From contig NZ_PKUU01000005.1 of NCBI RefSeq assembly GCF_002899675.1, positions 124,001 through 188,000 of the forward strand: a stretch of 64,000 nucleotides of DNA. Direction: 5' to 3'. How positions within the stretch are numbered: the stretch's first letter is position 1; each line of letters starts with the position of its first letter. Below, piece by piece: positions 9,688-17,435 of the stretch. Origin of the DNA: Clostridium sp. chh4-2. GTDB lineage: Bacteria > Bacillota > Clostridia > Lachnospirales > Lachnospiraceae. The notes beneath the pieces are model-generated. The model was not told the DNA's origin, ran no database searches, and saw only the letters and a program-made list of their open reading frames with translations. The position numbers and the translations under genes are program-made.

Positions 9688-10440
9688 ATGGAACAATATT
9701 TCAAAACTATGGACGAATCATACCGAAGCAAAAACTACCCGGATCACTCCGTTTTTAAGGCTTACGAAAAAACACTGAAAAAGAAGAGTCCTGCCGCTTT
9801 CATCATTATGGGAATCTTCATGGCAGGAGGTCTCGCGGGACTGATCTGGGCCATCGGAAAAACTCTGGGATTTTCCAAGGACGGAAACAGCGACATGGTT
9901 CCAATCGGAATTGGGCTGAGCATATTTTTCCTGATCATTACCCTGCTCTTTTTAGTCGTTCTCATTATCCTCACTAAGGATTTAAAGAAGAATACGGATG
10001 ACTGGATCCGTCAGTCCGCTAAAGCAGGAGGCTGCAGCGAAGGGGAGATACGTGACTTTGACCGTCAGGCCATGGAAGCAGACAGCCTGATTCTGAACCA
10101 TCTCGGCCCCATTAAATCAGCTTTTACCGGACAAAAAAATGGAATCCTTACAAAAGATTATATCTGCCTCTACTCAAACGACTTTCCGAACGTGATGAAG
10201 GTCAGCGGAATAACCGGCGCTTACCTGACGGATAATACCTACAGTGTAAATGTGGGGAAAACTACAAAGCAGGCCCACTATCTGACCATCAGCCTGGTTA
10301 ATGAAAATAAAAATACCATATGTGCGGAGACTTCTAAAGAATCGGGAATGGCTCTTCAGGAGCTGTTAAAAAACCGGCGTCCGGAAATCGATACGGCTAA
10401 TGGAGCCGTGCTGTCTGTAGAGGATGTCAGAAGGATGTAA
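9688..10440 (+). CDS. Two-TM membrane protein with C-terminal beta-rich domain, unknown function
   Basis: 250 residues. Two closely spaced hydrophobic helices (about 34-57 and 70-95) sit near the N-terminus, followed by a soluble domain of about 130 residues with alternating beta pattern (KDYICLYS, NVMKVSGITGAYL). The spacing and the C-terminal pattern resemble the gene at 31365-32090, suggesting a small family of paralogues in this genome. AAGGAGG precedes the start, and translation probably couples with the upstream gene. No catalytic motif is visible. Confidence 0.75.
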   Translation: MEQYFKTMDESYRSKNYPDHSVFKAYEKTLKKKSPAAFIIMGIFMAGGLAGLIWAIGKTLGFSKDGNSDMVPIGIGLSIFFLIITLLFLVVLIILTKDLKKNTDDWIRQSAKAGGCSEGEIRDFDRQAMEADSLILNHLGPIKSAFTGQKNGILTKDYICLYSNDFPNVMKVSGITGAYLTDNTYSVNVGKTTKQAHYLTISLVNENKNTICAETSKESGMALQELLKNRRPEIDTANGAVLSVEDVRRM

Positions 10441-10500
10441 TTTTATACATAAAACCGGGTGTTGGATAGTATCCGTAAACAATAACATTACATTAACAGC

Positions 10501-10535
10501 AAGGGCTGAATAGCATTCCATGCCATTCAGCCCTT
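10501..10535. other. Hairpin between convergent genes
   Basis: AAGGGCTGAAT and ATTCAGCCCTT form an 11-bp perfect stem with a 13-base loop, midway between two converging genes. Neither strand has a clear T-run, so it may be a weak bidirectional terminator or an RNA stabiliser. Confidence 0.5.
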
Positions 10536-10588
10536 GAAACTTAGCGTTAACCTTAACTGAGTTTGCAGCTCGCTTTTACTTTTCCGTC

Positions 10589-11533
10589 TTACAACTCTGT
10601 TTTTTCTGCATAAGCTAATAATCTGTGATACTGCTTTTCATTATCCTTCGCGACCGCCTCTAATAAAAAAAGATCTTTCTTATCCCTTAATATGTGAACT
10701 TTCCTATGGCAATTAGGGCAAACTGCCACCACATTATCCATCGTATCACTTCCACCATCTGCTAACCGTTTCACATGGTGTTCTTCTAAATATGGCTTTC
10801 CATCCCTATCACAAAAGGGGGCTTTATCACCACACATTTGGCACTTCCCTTTTGCAAGGAATTTAACCATTTCTTTTATATAGGCATTGCGATAATAAAC
10901 AACACTTTCCTTTTTTTGAGTTTCTTTTGATTTACCTTTTTTAATTTGAATTGCTAAATTTTCAGGTGATAACTGTTTTGCTTTTGTTTCTTCTAAATCC
11001 ATGAGACTCTCAAGATCCGTTACTAGACTTTGTACTTCTTCCCTTGGATCAAGCAAATTTAATACTCGTTGTTTCTCTATCTCACTTTTCTGAATTAAAG
11101 CAGTCTGCCTTATAATAAACTCAAACATCGATCTATTTGCCTCAAATAGATACCCCATATTTCCTCTACCAAGCCTATTAAAAGGTGCATATTTCTGAGG
11201 TTGTAATTTCAATAACTCTTCTTTATAGTCCGACGTTATAATCGTGTCTGTAAAAGAAATGTAATCTGTATCCACTCTCCATCCGTCCATCTGCCACTGA
11301 TCATCTGGCAATTCTTCTGGTCTTTTTGCTACATAAACATCTCTTTCTACAAAACTAACTGCCATTATCTTTTTTCTATAACTATGTATAATGACATCTC
11401 CGCGCCTTACTTCCTTCATCTTCTCCCAATGAGCTGCTTTTTTTCCATCATTGCTGCTTTGTGGTGCCCACAAATATCCTCCATGGAATTCCTCGTAAAA
11501 TGTTTTATTTTGAAATACAAAAAAATATTTCAT
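10589..11533 (-). CDS. EVE-HNH endonuclease (predicted modification-dependent nuclease)
   Basis: 314 residues. The N-terminal 140 residues look like an EVE/PUA-like base-reading domain (YFFVFQNK, HWEKMKEVRRGDVIIHSY, then GWRVDTDYI). A linker follows, and then an HNH nuclease at about 235-290: CQMCG, EEHHVK as the catalytic His pair, and CPNCHRKVH as the second zinc half and final His. In characterised EVE-HNH enzymes the first domain reads modified cytosine and the second cuts, so this is probably a type IV restriction enzyme; specificity cannot be read. The ATG at 11533 follows GGAGG and overlaps the Nudix stop codon as ATGA, so the two are translationally coupled. The gene is AT-richer than the reductase operon upstream. 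Confidence 0.85.
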   Translation of the reverse strand: MKYFFVFQNKTFYEEFHGGYLWAPQSSNDGKKAAHWEKMKEVRRGDVIIHSYRKKIMAVSFVERDVYVAKRPEELPDDQWQMDGWRVDTDYISFTDTIITSDYKEELLKLQPQKYAPFNRLGRGNMGYLFEANRSMFEFIIRQTALIQKSEIEKQRVLNLLDPREEVQSLVTDLESLMDLEETKAKQLSPENLAIQIKKGKSKETQKKESVVYYRNAYIKEMVKFLAKGKCQMCGDKAPFCDRDGKPYLEEHHVKRLADGGSDTMDNVVAVCPNCHRKVHILRDKKDLFLLEAVAKDNEKQYHRLLAYAEKTEL

Positions 11534-11916
11534 TCTAATTCCTCCAAACACCCTTGATGAACAAGTAATTCATCCACCGGCGCCAGCTTATATTTGAGGA
11601 TCTGGCCCTTTTCCACCCAAGCAATCTCTCTGTGCACACTGAGCTGAAAATTATCGTCTAATAAAGCGGCTTTATATAACGCCATGATATATTCTTTATC
11701 TTCAACACAAAACCGCTGTTCTCCAAGGAATTTCTCCATTTTCAGATTTACTTTTAACTCTTCCATGATCTCCCTTTTTAAACAGCTTTCATCCGATTCA
11801 TTGTCTTCTACTTTTCCGCCGGGAAATTCCCAATAATCAGCCAAAGATCCATAACTACGCTTAGCTATTAAAATCTTTTCACCTTTTACGATAGCGGCTG
11901 CTATAATTCTGCGCAT
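11530..11916 (-). CDS. Nudix hydrolase (MutT-like)
   Basis: A 128-residue Nudix protein whose signature is present: GGKVED, then REIMEELKV matching the REUXEEXGU pattern. MutT-type members remove 8-oxo-dGTP or other damaged or modified nucleotides from the pool. The ATG at 11916 is chosen for GAGGTG 8 bases before it; in-frame ATGs further upstream have no fitting ribosome site. Its stop overlaps the start of the EVE-HNH nuclease. Pairing a nucleotide-pool cleaner with a modified-DNA nuclease suggests a linked role, but the functional link is inference. Confidence 0.9.
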   Translation of the reverse strand: MRRIIAAAIVKGEKILIAKRSYGSLADYWEFPGGKVEDNESDESCLKREIMEELKVNLKMEKFLGEQRFCVEDKEYIMALYKAALLDDNFQLSVHREIAWVEKGQILKYKLAPVDELLVHQGCLEELE

Positions 11917-11986
11917 ATGCATCACCTCAGATTCATTATACAATAAATCATTCCGTTTCCAATGCATAATTTATATTTTTACCATA

Positions 11987-12844
11987 TTATTTATTCTTAC
12001 GCTCTTCCACCATCTGAACGAACCATTCCACAGTAGCCGGATCATGATGGGAGAAAAATGAACTCTGCTTTTTATCAAGAGCCCCGATCTTATCCATATC
12101 TTCTGCGCTCAATGAAAAATCGAACACATTAAAATTTTCCACCATGCGCTCATAATGGGTGGATTTTGGAATAACCACCACACCGCGCTGGATCTGCCAG
12201 CGAAGCATTACCTGAGCCGTTGTTTTTCCATATTTTCCGCCGATTTCTCTCAATGTAACATCTTCAAAAAGACCGCCTCTTCCTTCACCAAAAGGAGCCC
12301 ACGCCTCTATCTGAATGCCGTATTTATCCATATATTCTTTTGCCAGTACCTGCTGATTATAAGGATGGGTTTCCACCTGATTGACCATCGGACGGATGCG
12401 GGAAAAAGATGCAAGATCCACCAGCCGGTCGGGATAAAAATTGGAAATTCCCACGGCACGGAGTTTTCCCTCCTCATACAAGTCTTCCAATGCCCTCCAC
12501 GCGCCGTAATAATCGGAAAACGGCTGATGCAGCAGCATAAGGTCTATATAATCGGTCTTCAGCTTATATAGGGATTCTTCCACAGATTTTCTGCATTCCT
12601 CATAGCCGTAATGTTCCAGCCACACTTTTGATGTTAAAAAGATTTCTTCTCTCAGTATGCCTGACTTTTTAATCGCAGAGCCCACCTCTTCTTCGTTAAA
12701 ATATGCCTGGGCCGTGTCAATGGAGCGGTATCCCGCTTTTAAAGCGTCCAGCACGCATCTTTCGCACTCCTCTTTTGTTACCTGATATACGCCATAGCCT
12801 AATATGGGCATCTTTATGCCGTTGCTCAATGTTACATACTCCAT
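11987..12844 (-). CDS. Aldo/keto reductase (AKR5-like)
   Basis: 285 residues, an NADPH-dependent (beta/alpha)8 reductase. The catalytic tetrad reads as Asp43, Tyr48, Lys73 and His106 (IDTAQAY, TSKVW, LLHQP), and the cofactor signature IPKST lies near residue 225. It resembles the 2,5-diketo-gluconate/methylglyoxal reductase group; the substrate is unknown. It follows a second, unrelated-subfamily aldo/keto reductase by 100 bases in the operon that starts with a flavodoxin. AAGGAG precedes the ATG. Confidence 0.93.
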   Translation of the reverse strand: MEYVTLSNGIKMPILGYGVYQVTKEECERCVLDALKAGYRSIDTAQAYFNEEEVGSAIKKSGILREEIFLTSKVWLEHYGYEECRKSVEESLYKLKTDYIDLMLLHQPFSDYYGAWRALEDLYEEGKLRAVGISNFYPDRLVDLASFSRIRPMVNQVETHPYNQQVLAKEYMDKYGIQIEAWAPFGEGRGGLFEDVTLREIGGKYGKTTAQVMLRWQIQRGVVVIPKSTHYERMVENFNVFDFSLSAEDMDKIGALDKKQSSFFSHHDPATVEWFVQMVEERKNK

Positions 12845-12874
12845 ACTTTTTTCTCCTTTTCAGTCAAAATTTCA

Positions 12875-12914
12875 CCGGCCCGCTCTGCATTTTGGGGGGA
12901 GGCAGCTGGGCCGG
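12875..12914 (-). terminator. GC-rich hairpin between the two aldo/keto reductase genes
   Basis: CCGGCCC pairs with GGGCCGG. On the minus strand the stem is followed by TGAAATTTTGAC, a weak T-tract. It could attenuate transcription into the downstream reductase. Confidence 0.4.
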
Positions 12915-12944
12915 CTCTCGGGAAGCCACCGCTGCACTTTATGT

Positions 12945-13907
12945 TTACAGCGCTCCCACAACTTTGTGCGGGACGTATGCTTCTTCCAGATATTCAATAT
13001 CCTGTGGTGTCAGCTTCACGTCAAAACTGCCCGCCGCATCGTCAAAATACTTAGCTTTTGTGGCTCCAATAATCGGCGATACAACGCCTTTTGCAAACTG
13101 CCATGCCAGGGCGGTCTGCGTCATCGTGACGCCCTTTTTCTCTGCAAGTTCCGATACTCTTCTGACAATCTCCATATCACTGTCTTGGGTTTTGTCATAT
13201 TTTCCTTTTGCAACCACATCGGTCCGGCTTCTCATCGTGTCCGCCGACCAGTTGGGACGCGCCAGCCTTCCGGCAGCCAGTGGACTGTAGGGCGTTCTGG
13301 CCACATTCTGCTCGTCGCAGATAGGAATCAGTTCCCGCTCATCTTCCCGGTAAAGCAGATTATAATGATTCTGCATGGAAACAAATTTTGTCCACCCGTT
13401 CATCTTCGCAGCATGCTGCATGTTCATGAACTGGTATCCATACATGGCCGATGCGCCGATCGCGCGCACTTTGCCGGACTGGACGACTTTATGAAGCGCT
13501 CCCATCGTCTCTTCAATCGGTGTGTCATAGTCGAACCGGTGGATGATTAACAGGTCGATATAATCTGTACCAAGCCGTTTTAATGATCCTTCCACTTCCC
13601 TTGGTATCGCTTCTTTCGAAAGTTTTCCGTCATTAAAGTAAACTTTCGTCGCTAAAACCACTTTGTCTCTCGCTGCGTTATTCTTTATCGCTCTTCCCAG
13701 ATATTCCTCGCTGGTTCCTGCTGAATAACAGTTGGCGGTATCGAAAAAATTAATTCCCAGGGACAGGGCGTGCTTGATGATATCCTCGCTTTCCTGAGGA
13801 TTCAGCGTCCAAGCGTGCATTTTGCTGGCGGGATCGCCAAAGCTCATGCATCCTACGCACAAACGCGATACTACAATTCCGGAATTTCCCAACTTTGCAT
13901 ATTCCAT
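12945..13907 (-). CDS. Aldo/keto reductase (YajO/YhdN-type)
   Basis: 320 residues, NADPH-dependent reductase of the potassium-channel-beta/YajO branch. The tetrad reads as Asp56, Tyr61, Lys88 and His123 (FFDTANCY, LATKVY, IIHRFD), with IIGATK near residue 280 as the cofactor loop. The start codon at 13907 has AAAGGCGG upstream. It sits 32 bases after a carboxymuconolactone decarboxylase-family gene and 100 bases before the second reductase. The operon is probably controlled by the divergent LysR gene and deals with reactive carbonyl or quinone compounds; that role is inference. Confidence 0.93.
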   Translation of the reverse strand: MEYAKLGNSGIVVSRLCVGCMSFGDPASKMHAWTLNPQESEDIIKHALSLGINFFDTANCYSAGTSEEYLGRAIKNNAARDKVVLATKVYFNDGKLSKEAIPREVEGSLKRLGTDYIDLLIIHRFDYDTPIEETMGALHKVVQSGKVRAIGASAMYGYQFMNMQHAAKMNGWTKFVSMQNHYNLLYREDERELIPICDEQNVARTPYSPLAAGRLARPNWSADTMRSRTDVVAKGKYDKTQDSDMEIVRRVSELAEKKGVTMTQTALAWQFAKGVVSPIIGATKAKYFDDAAGSFDVKLTPQDIEYLEEAYVPHKVVGAL

Positions 13908-13939
13908 ATGTTAATCCGCCTTTCTTTCACAACTATTCT

Positions 13940-14257
13940 TTATTCCCATATCTCTTTTGCCATATTAAACGCCGCCCATGCCTTTGGCCATCCTGCATAA
14001 AAAGCCGCATGGGTAAGAATTTCCGCAATCTCTTCCTTTGTCACTCCATGTTTTTTTGCATTGGAAAGATGAAACTTCAAAGAACTATCTAAAATGCCGC
14101 TGGCCATCAACGCGGTTACCGTGACAATACATCGGTCTCTGGCCGATAATTTATCTTCTCTGGACCAAACCTCTCCAAACAGCACCTCGTCATTTAACTG
14201 GGCAAATTTCGGTGCGAATTCTCCCAACTGGTCTCTTCCTGCCGTTACTTTTTCCAT
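13940..14257 (-). CDS. Carboxymuconolactone decarboxylase family protein
   Basis: 105 residues, all-helical. The central stretch (LSARDRCIVTVTALMASG, then LKFHLSNAKKHGVTKEEI) and the terminal AAFYAGWPKAWAAF are the family signature. The AhpD CxxC pair is absent, so it is not an alkylhydroperoxidase; the first part of the family motif keeps a single Cys. Members of this size often sit beside aldo/keto reductases, flavodoxins and LysR genes, as here. GAAGGGATG precedes the ATG. Confidence 0.9.
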   Translation of the reverse strand: MEKVTAGRDQLGEFAPKFAQLNDEVLFGEVWSREDKLSARDRCIVTVTALMASGILDSSLKFHLSNAKKHGVTKEEIAEILTHAAFYAGWPKAWAAFNMAKEIWE

Positions 14258-14341
14258 ATTCTTTCATCCCTTCTCTTTACTATGATCTCTCTTGGTCTGT
14301 TTTTCCACGATTTCGATAATCAGCGCAGTAAATACACAGAC

Positions 14342-14851
14342 CTACCGGGCGCTTACCCATTCCTCAATATTTTTTCCGGCATTTTTCACACTTCCGCCGC
14401 GGAGGGCCAAGCCGGATTCCACATTTGCTCCCGAACACAGCTTTTGGATGTCCCGGACGCTGCTGCCCAATCCGCTGCCCTCATGAGTGCAGAACGGTTT
14501 GATTGTCTTTCCCGTAAAATCAAAGTATTCCAAAAAGGTATATACCGCCATTGGCATCGTTCCCCAATAATTAGGAAAACCCAGATAAATGATCTCATAC
14601 GAATCAATGCTTGCAGGATAACCGGCCAGTTCCGGACGGGCGTCCCGTCTCTGATCGTCCTGTGCCTGTGCAATGCACTCGTTATAATTCTTAGAATAAG
14701 CATGACGGGGCTCTATCTTAAATGTATCCCCGCCTGTCAACTTTTGTATCATACCTGCCGCCACCTCAGTATTTCCAACCGAAAGATCTCTTATCTCGCC
14801 ATTTACATAATTTTGATCTGCTCTTGAAAAGAATGCGATTAAATCAGCCAT
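14342..14851 (-). CDS. Flavodoxin-family protein
   Basis: 169 residues. The fold is recognised from EIIYLGFPNYWGTMPMAVYTFLE and the closing FCTHEGSGLGSSVRDIQKLC, typical of the NAD(P)H-quinone-oxidoreductase-like Flavodoxin_4 group. The first FMN phosphate loop (AFFSRADQNY) departs from the common SxTGNT form, as it does in this group. It is the first gene of the operon running to the two reductases, with AGGAGGTG before the ATG. The promoter overlaps that of the divergent LysR gene. Confidence 0.9.
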   Translation of the reverse strand: MADLIAFFSRADQNYVNGEIRDLSVGNTEVAAGMIQKLTGGDTFKIEPRHAYSKNYNECIAQAQDDQRRDARPELAGYPASIDSYEIIYLGFPNYWGTMPMAVYTFLEYFDFTGKTIKPFCTHEGSGLGSSVRDIQKLCSGANVESGLALRGGSVKNAGKNIEEWVSAR

Positions 14852-14897
14852 TACTTCACCTCCTGTTTTTCTTATCTTTATTGTATCTTCGTCGGCG

Positions 14898-14945
14898 TTG
14901 ATTTTGAATCTCCTATGTGTTATTATAGCGTTAACTTAAAGTTAA
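14898..14945. promoter_or_regulatory. Overlapping divergent promoters with palindromic operator
   Basis: Plus strand, for lysR: TTGATT (14898-14903), 17 bases, TATTAT (14921-14926). Minus strand, for the flavodoxin operon: TATAAT at about 14923-14928. A 7-1-7 palindrome TTAACTT-A-AAGTTAA lies at 14931-14945. It sits just downstream of the lysR -10 and just upstream of the flavodoxin -10. One site could therefore repress lysR and control the reductase operon. Confidence 0.65.
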
Positions 14946-14963
14946 TACTAAGGAGGATGTCTC

Positions 14964-15851
14964 ATGTACAATCATATGCTGGATACATTTATCATGGCTG
15001 CGGACTGCGGCAGTTTTACCAAAGCGGCTGAACGCCTGTATATCTCCCCCACCGCTGTGATGAAACAGATGAATGCCCTGGAAACCCATCTGGATATCAA
15101 ACTGATCGAACGCACCCCGTCCGGTATCCGGCTGACAGCCGCAGGTGCAGTCATCTATCAAGACGCCAAGTTCATGATCGACTACTCCGCAAAATCCATT
15201 GCCAGCGCCAAAGCCGCCCTCCATAAAAGTGATACCACATTCTGCATCGGCACCTCGCTTTTGAATCCTGCAAAGCCTTTTATGGATTTGTGGTATCGAA
15301 TTAATAAGGATTTTCCCGAATATAAGCTTCATCTTGTGACGTTTGAAGACAATCACGAGGGGATTCTTTCAGAGATCGAACAGTTGGGAAAGAAATTTGA
15401 TTTTTTGATCGGCGTATGCGACTCTAAGGCCTGGCTCTCCCGCTGCAATTTTCTGCCTCTCGGCAGATATAAAAAAATGATCGCAGTTTCCAGGGAGCAC
15501 CGCCTTGCCGTCAAAGAACGGATTGATATTGAAGATTTGTATGGAGAAACATTGATGATGGTGGAACGGGGGGATTCCGGCGTCAATGATTTTCTGAGAA
15601 ATGATCTGGAAAAGCATCATCCGCAGATCAGGATTGAAGATACCCCTCAATTTTATGATTTATCGGTATTTAACCGCTGTGCCGAAACAGGGAATGTGCT
15701 GCTCACCCTTGAATGCTGGCAGGACGTTCATCCCGGCCTGGTGTCTATTCCTGTGAATTGGGATTACAGCATTCCTTACGGCCTGCTGTATAGTTTTGAC
15801 GCGCCGGAAGATGTGTGCAGATTTGCTGAGACGGCAAAGGAACTTTATTGA
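14964..15851 (+). CDS. LysR-family transcriptional regulator of the reductase operon
   Basis: 295 residues. The N-terminal winged helix (about 1-62) has the typical FIMAADCGSFTKAAERLYISPTAV segment, and the rest is a periplasmic-binding-protein-like effector domain. It is divergent from the flavodoxin/CMD/reductase operon with overlapping promoters, the standard layout for a LysR gene and its target. The inducer is unknown. AGGAGG precedes the ATG. Confidence 0.92.
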   Translation: MYNHMLDTFIMAADCGSFTKAAERLYISPTAVMKQMNALETHLDIKLIERTPSGIRLTAAGAVIYQDAKFMIDYSAKSIASAKAALHKSDTTFCIGTSLLNPAKPFMDLWYRINKDFPEYKLHLVTFEDNHEGILSEIEQLGKKFDFLIGVCDSKAWLSRCNFLPLGRYKKMIAVSREHRLAVKERIDIEDLYGETLMMVERGDSGVNDFLRNDLEKHHPQIRIEDTPQFYDLSVFNRCAETGNVLLTLECWQDVHPGLVSIPVNWDYSIPYGLLYSFDAPEDVCRFAETAKELY

Positions 15852-15872
15852 AGAAAACAGACTTGGATTTCG

Positions 15873-15904
15873 AAAAAATGAGGGCGGGACGGCAAATCCC
15901 GCCC
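15873..15904 (-). terminator. Terminator after the Cys-rich gene
   Basis: GGGCGGGA pairs with TCCCGCCC around a 7-base loop, and on the minus strand the stem is followed by CTCATTTTTT. Convergent lysR ends 20 bases away and may share it. Confidence 0.75.
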
Positions 15905-15913
15905 CGGTCTATG

Positions 15914-16462
15914 CTACCGCCAAACGGGGTTATGGAGAGTAATTTTCATAAGGCATACATCATCTCCCGTCTTTATACTTTTTAGTAAATCAACATCCGC
16001 ATCGCAGGCAAACGCCTTTTCAAAAAGGACTTTGCTGTAACCGGCAGTACATTGGCACCATGTATTGTTTTCTAACCGTTCCACGTCCGCCAGCATCGGA
16101 CAGGGGCAATAATTAAATTGAAGAAAAAGCTCGCCGTCTTTGCAGAAAAGTCCGGCTGCCTTTGCTTTCTCTGAGCTTGTAAACTCTTCTAAGTTTTTAG
16201 CATCTGCCATCAACTCCTTCACAAGGGCAGCTTTTTCATCCATCCCATAGCCACACTGACAGTTCATTCGTATTTTCTTTATTGTCCGGAATTCAAACTT
16301 ATTTTCCAGACGGCCCATTACCGACTTCACCCACTCAGAATCGCTTTCTGTCTCTGCCGTCCGATCATTCCCATATACCACTTCATCGGCTGTATCTGCA
16401 TTGCTTTCCGCTTTGACTGCTTCATAGATCACATTCTCTTGAATTTTTCTTATATCGAACAT
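15914..16462 (-). CDS. Cys-rich protein of unknown function
   Basis: 182 residues with clustered cysteines: MNCQCGYG near residue 85, FNYCPCPML near 130 and WCQCTAGYSK near 150. The last resembles the C-terminal segment of small L-2-amino-thiazoline/DUF6144-type proteins, but I cannot name the family safely. Cys spacing suggests metal or cluster binding. The ATG at 16462 is chosen for GGAGGAAGCA before it. It is monocistronic, between two terminators. Confidence 0.75.
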   Translation of the reverse strand: MFDIRKIQENVIYEAVKAESNADTADEVVYGNDRTAETESDSEWVKSVMGRLENKFEFRTIKKIRMNCQCGYGMDEKAALVKELMADAKNLEEFTSSEKAKAAGLFCKDGELFLQFNYCPCPMLADVERLENNTWCQCTAGYSKVLFEKAFACDADVDLLKSIKTGDDVCLMKITLHNPVWR

Positions 16463-16501
16463 TGCTTCCTCCATATTTTTGACATTTTAACTGCGCTGAC
16501 T

Positions 16502-16567
16502 AGAAAAAGACCTTCCTTCTATCATCAGAAGTATTTCTAACACTTCTAATTATAGAAAAAAGGTCTT
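16502..16567 (-). terminator. Terminator of the helD-araC operon
   Basis: A long imperfect stem (AAGACC and GGTCTT at its base) encloses a smaller AGAAGTGTT/AATACTTCT hairpin and is followed on the minus strand by TTTTTCT. Confidence 0.7.
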
Positions 16568-16593
16568 CCTGCCGTCTTCTGAATTCTTGCTTT

Positions 16594-17424
16594 TTAAATG
16601 GGAATGCATAAATCCATAACAACACTATGATTGTCCCGGTCAATGTGGCGATAAATATTCAATCCGTAGCGCTGCGCCATCACGTAACCGCTTTGAGGAA
16701 GCCAAACGGTAAAAATCCCCTGCAATGTCTCATAAATATCCTTGATTTCCCCGTCAAAATGATACACAATCCACTTGCCGCCCCTGATCCACATCACATG
16801 ATCCAGACCGCAGTCCTGTTTAACCGTCATGCAGATATCGCAGATACATTGTGATGAGTTTGTAATGGACGGATCGTTAAAAAAACGCTCGATCAGAATT
16901 GTCTTTTCATCCAAAAATCCGTTGTACTTATCTAAAAACTGATACCAGTTCTTTTCAATATCCGCATAGTTTCCAATAAACCGCTCATACAGCACAAAAA
17001 AGTCATGAAGCTCCAGAATCTCTATCTGTCTGCCATATTCATCAGCAGTTTTAAAATGAACGGTACGCTCCGGAGCAAAAGGAACCTGCATACTGCGATT
17101 TTCAATTGACTGTTTAAACATCGTTGGAGAGATCTCGTGATGCTTTTTAAATACAGAGCTATAATTGGAAGAACTGTATCCATAATCTAAGCCAATATCC
17201 GAAATCGTTCTGTCCGGGTTCAGTTTTATATCCACTGCGCTTTGGTCAACCTTACACCGTTTAATAAATGCATATACCGATTCGCCGGTTTCTTCTTTAA
17301 ATATCCGGCTGAAATGATATTTTGACATGAAGCACCGGGCAGATATGGTATCCAGGGTTAAATCCTCATCTAAATGGTTCATAATATAATCAATGCTTTG
17401 GTTAACAAGTTTTTTCCTGTCCAT
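16594..17424 (-). CDS. AraC-family regulator with GyrI-like effector domain
   Basis: 276 residues. Two helix-turn-helix units lie in 1-105 (ISARCFMSKYHFSRIFKEETG, then IGLDYGYSSSNYSSVFKKHHEISP). Residues 120-276 form a GyrI-like small-molecule-binding domain. This is the Rob/MarA-like layout common in Firmicutes. It begins 11 bases after the HelD-like gene and shares its terminator, so the two are probably one operon. GGAG precedes the ATG. Confidence 0.92.
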   Translation of the reverse strand: MDRKKLVNQSIDYIMNHLDEDLTLDTISARCFMSKYHFSRIFKEETGESVYAFIKRCKVDQSAVDIKLNPDRTISDIGLDYGYSSSNYSSVFKKHHEISPTMFKQSIENRSMQVPFAPERTVHFKTADEYGRQIEILELHDFFVLYERFIGNYADIEKNWYQFLDKYNGFLDEKTILIERFFNDPSITNSSQCICDICMTVKQDCGLDHVMWIRGGKWIVYHFDGEIKDIYETLQGIFTVWLPQSGYVMAQRYGLNIYRHIDRDNHSVVMDLCIPI

Positions 17425-17435
17425 ATATCTCCATT

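Noticed and set aside
12804-13550. Plus-strand open frame of about 248 codons
   Set aside because: It is antisense to two intact aldo/keto reductase genes with strong family motifs.
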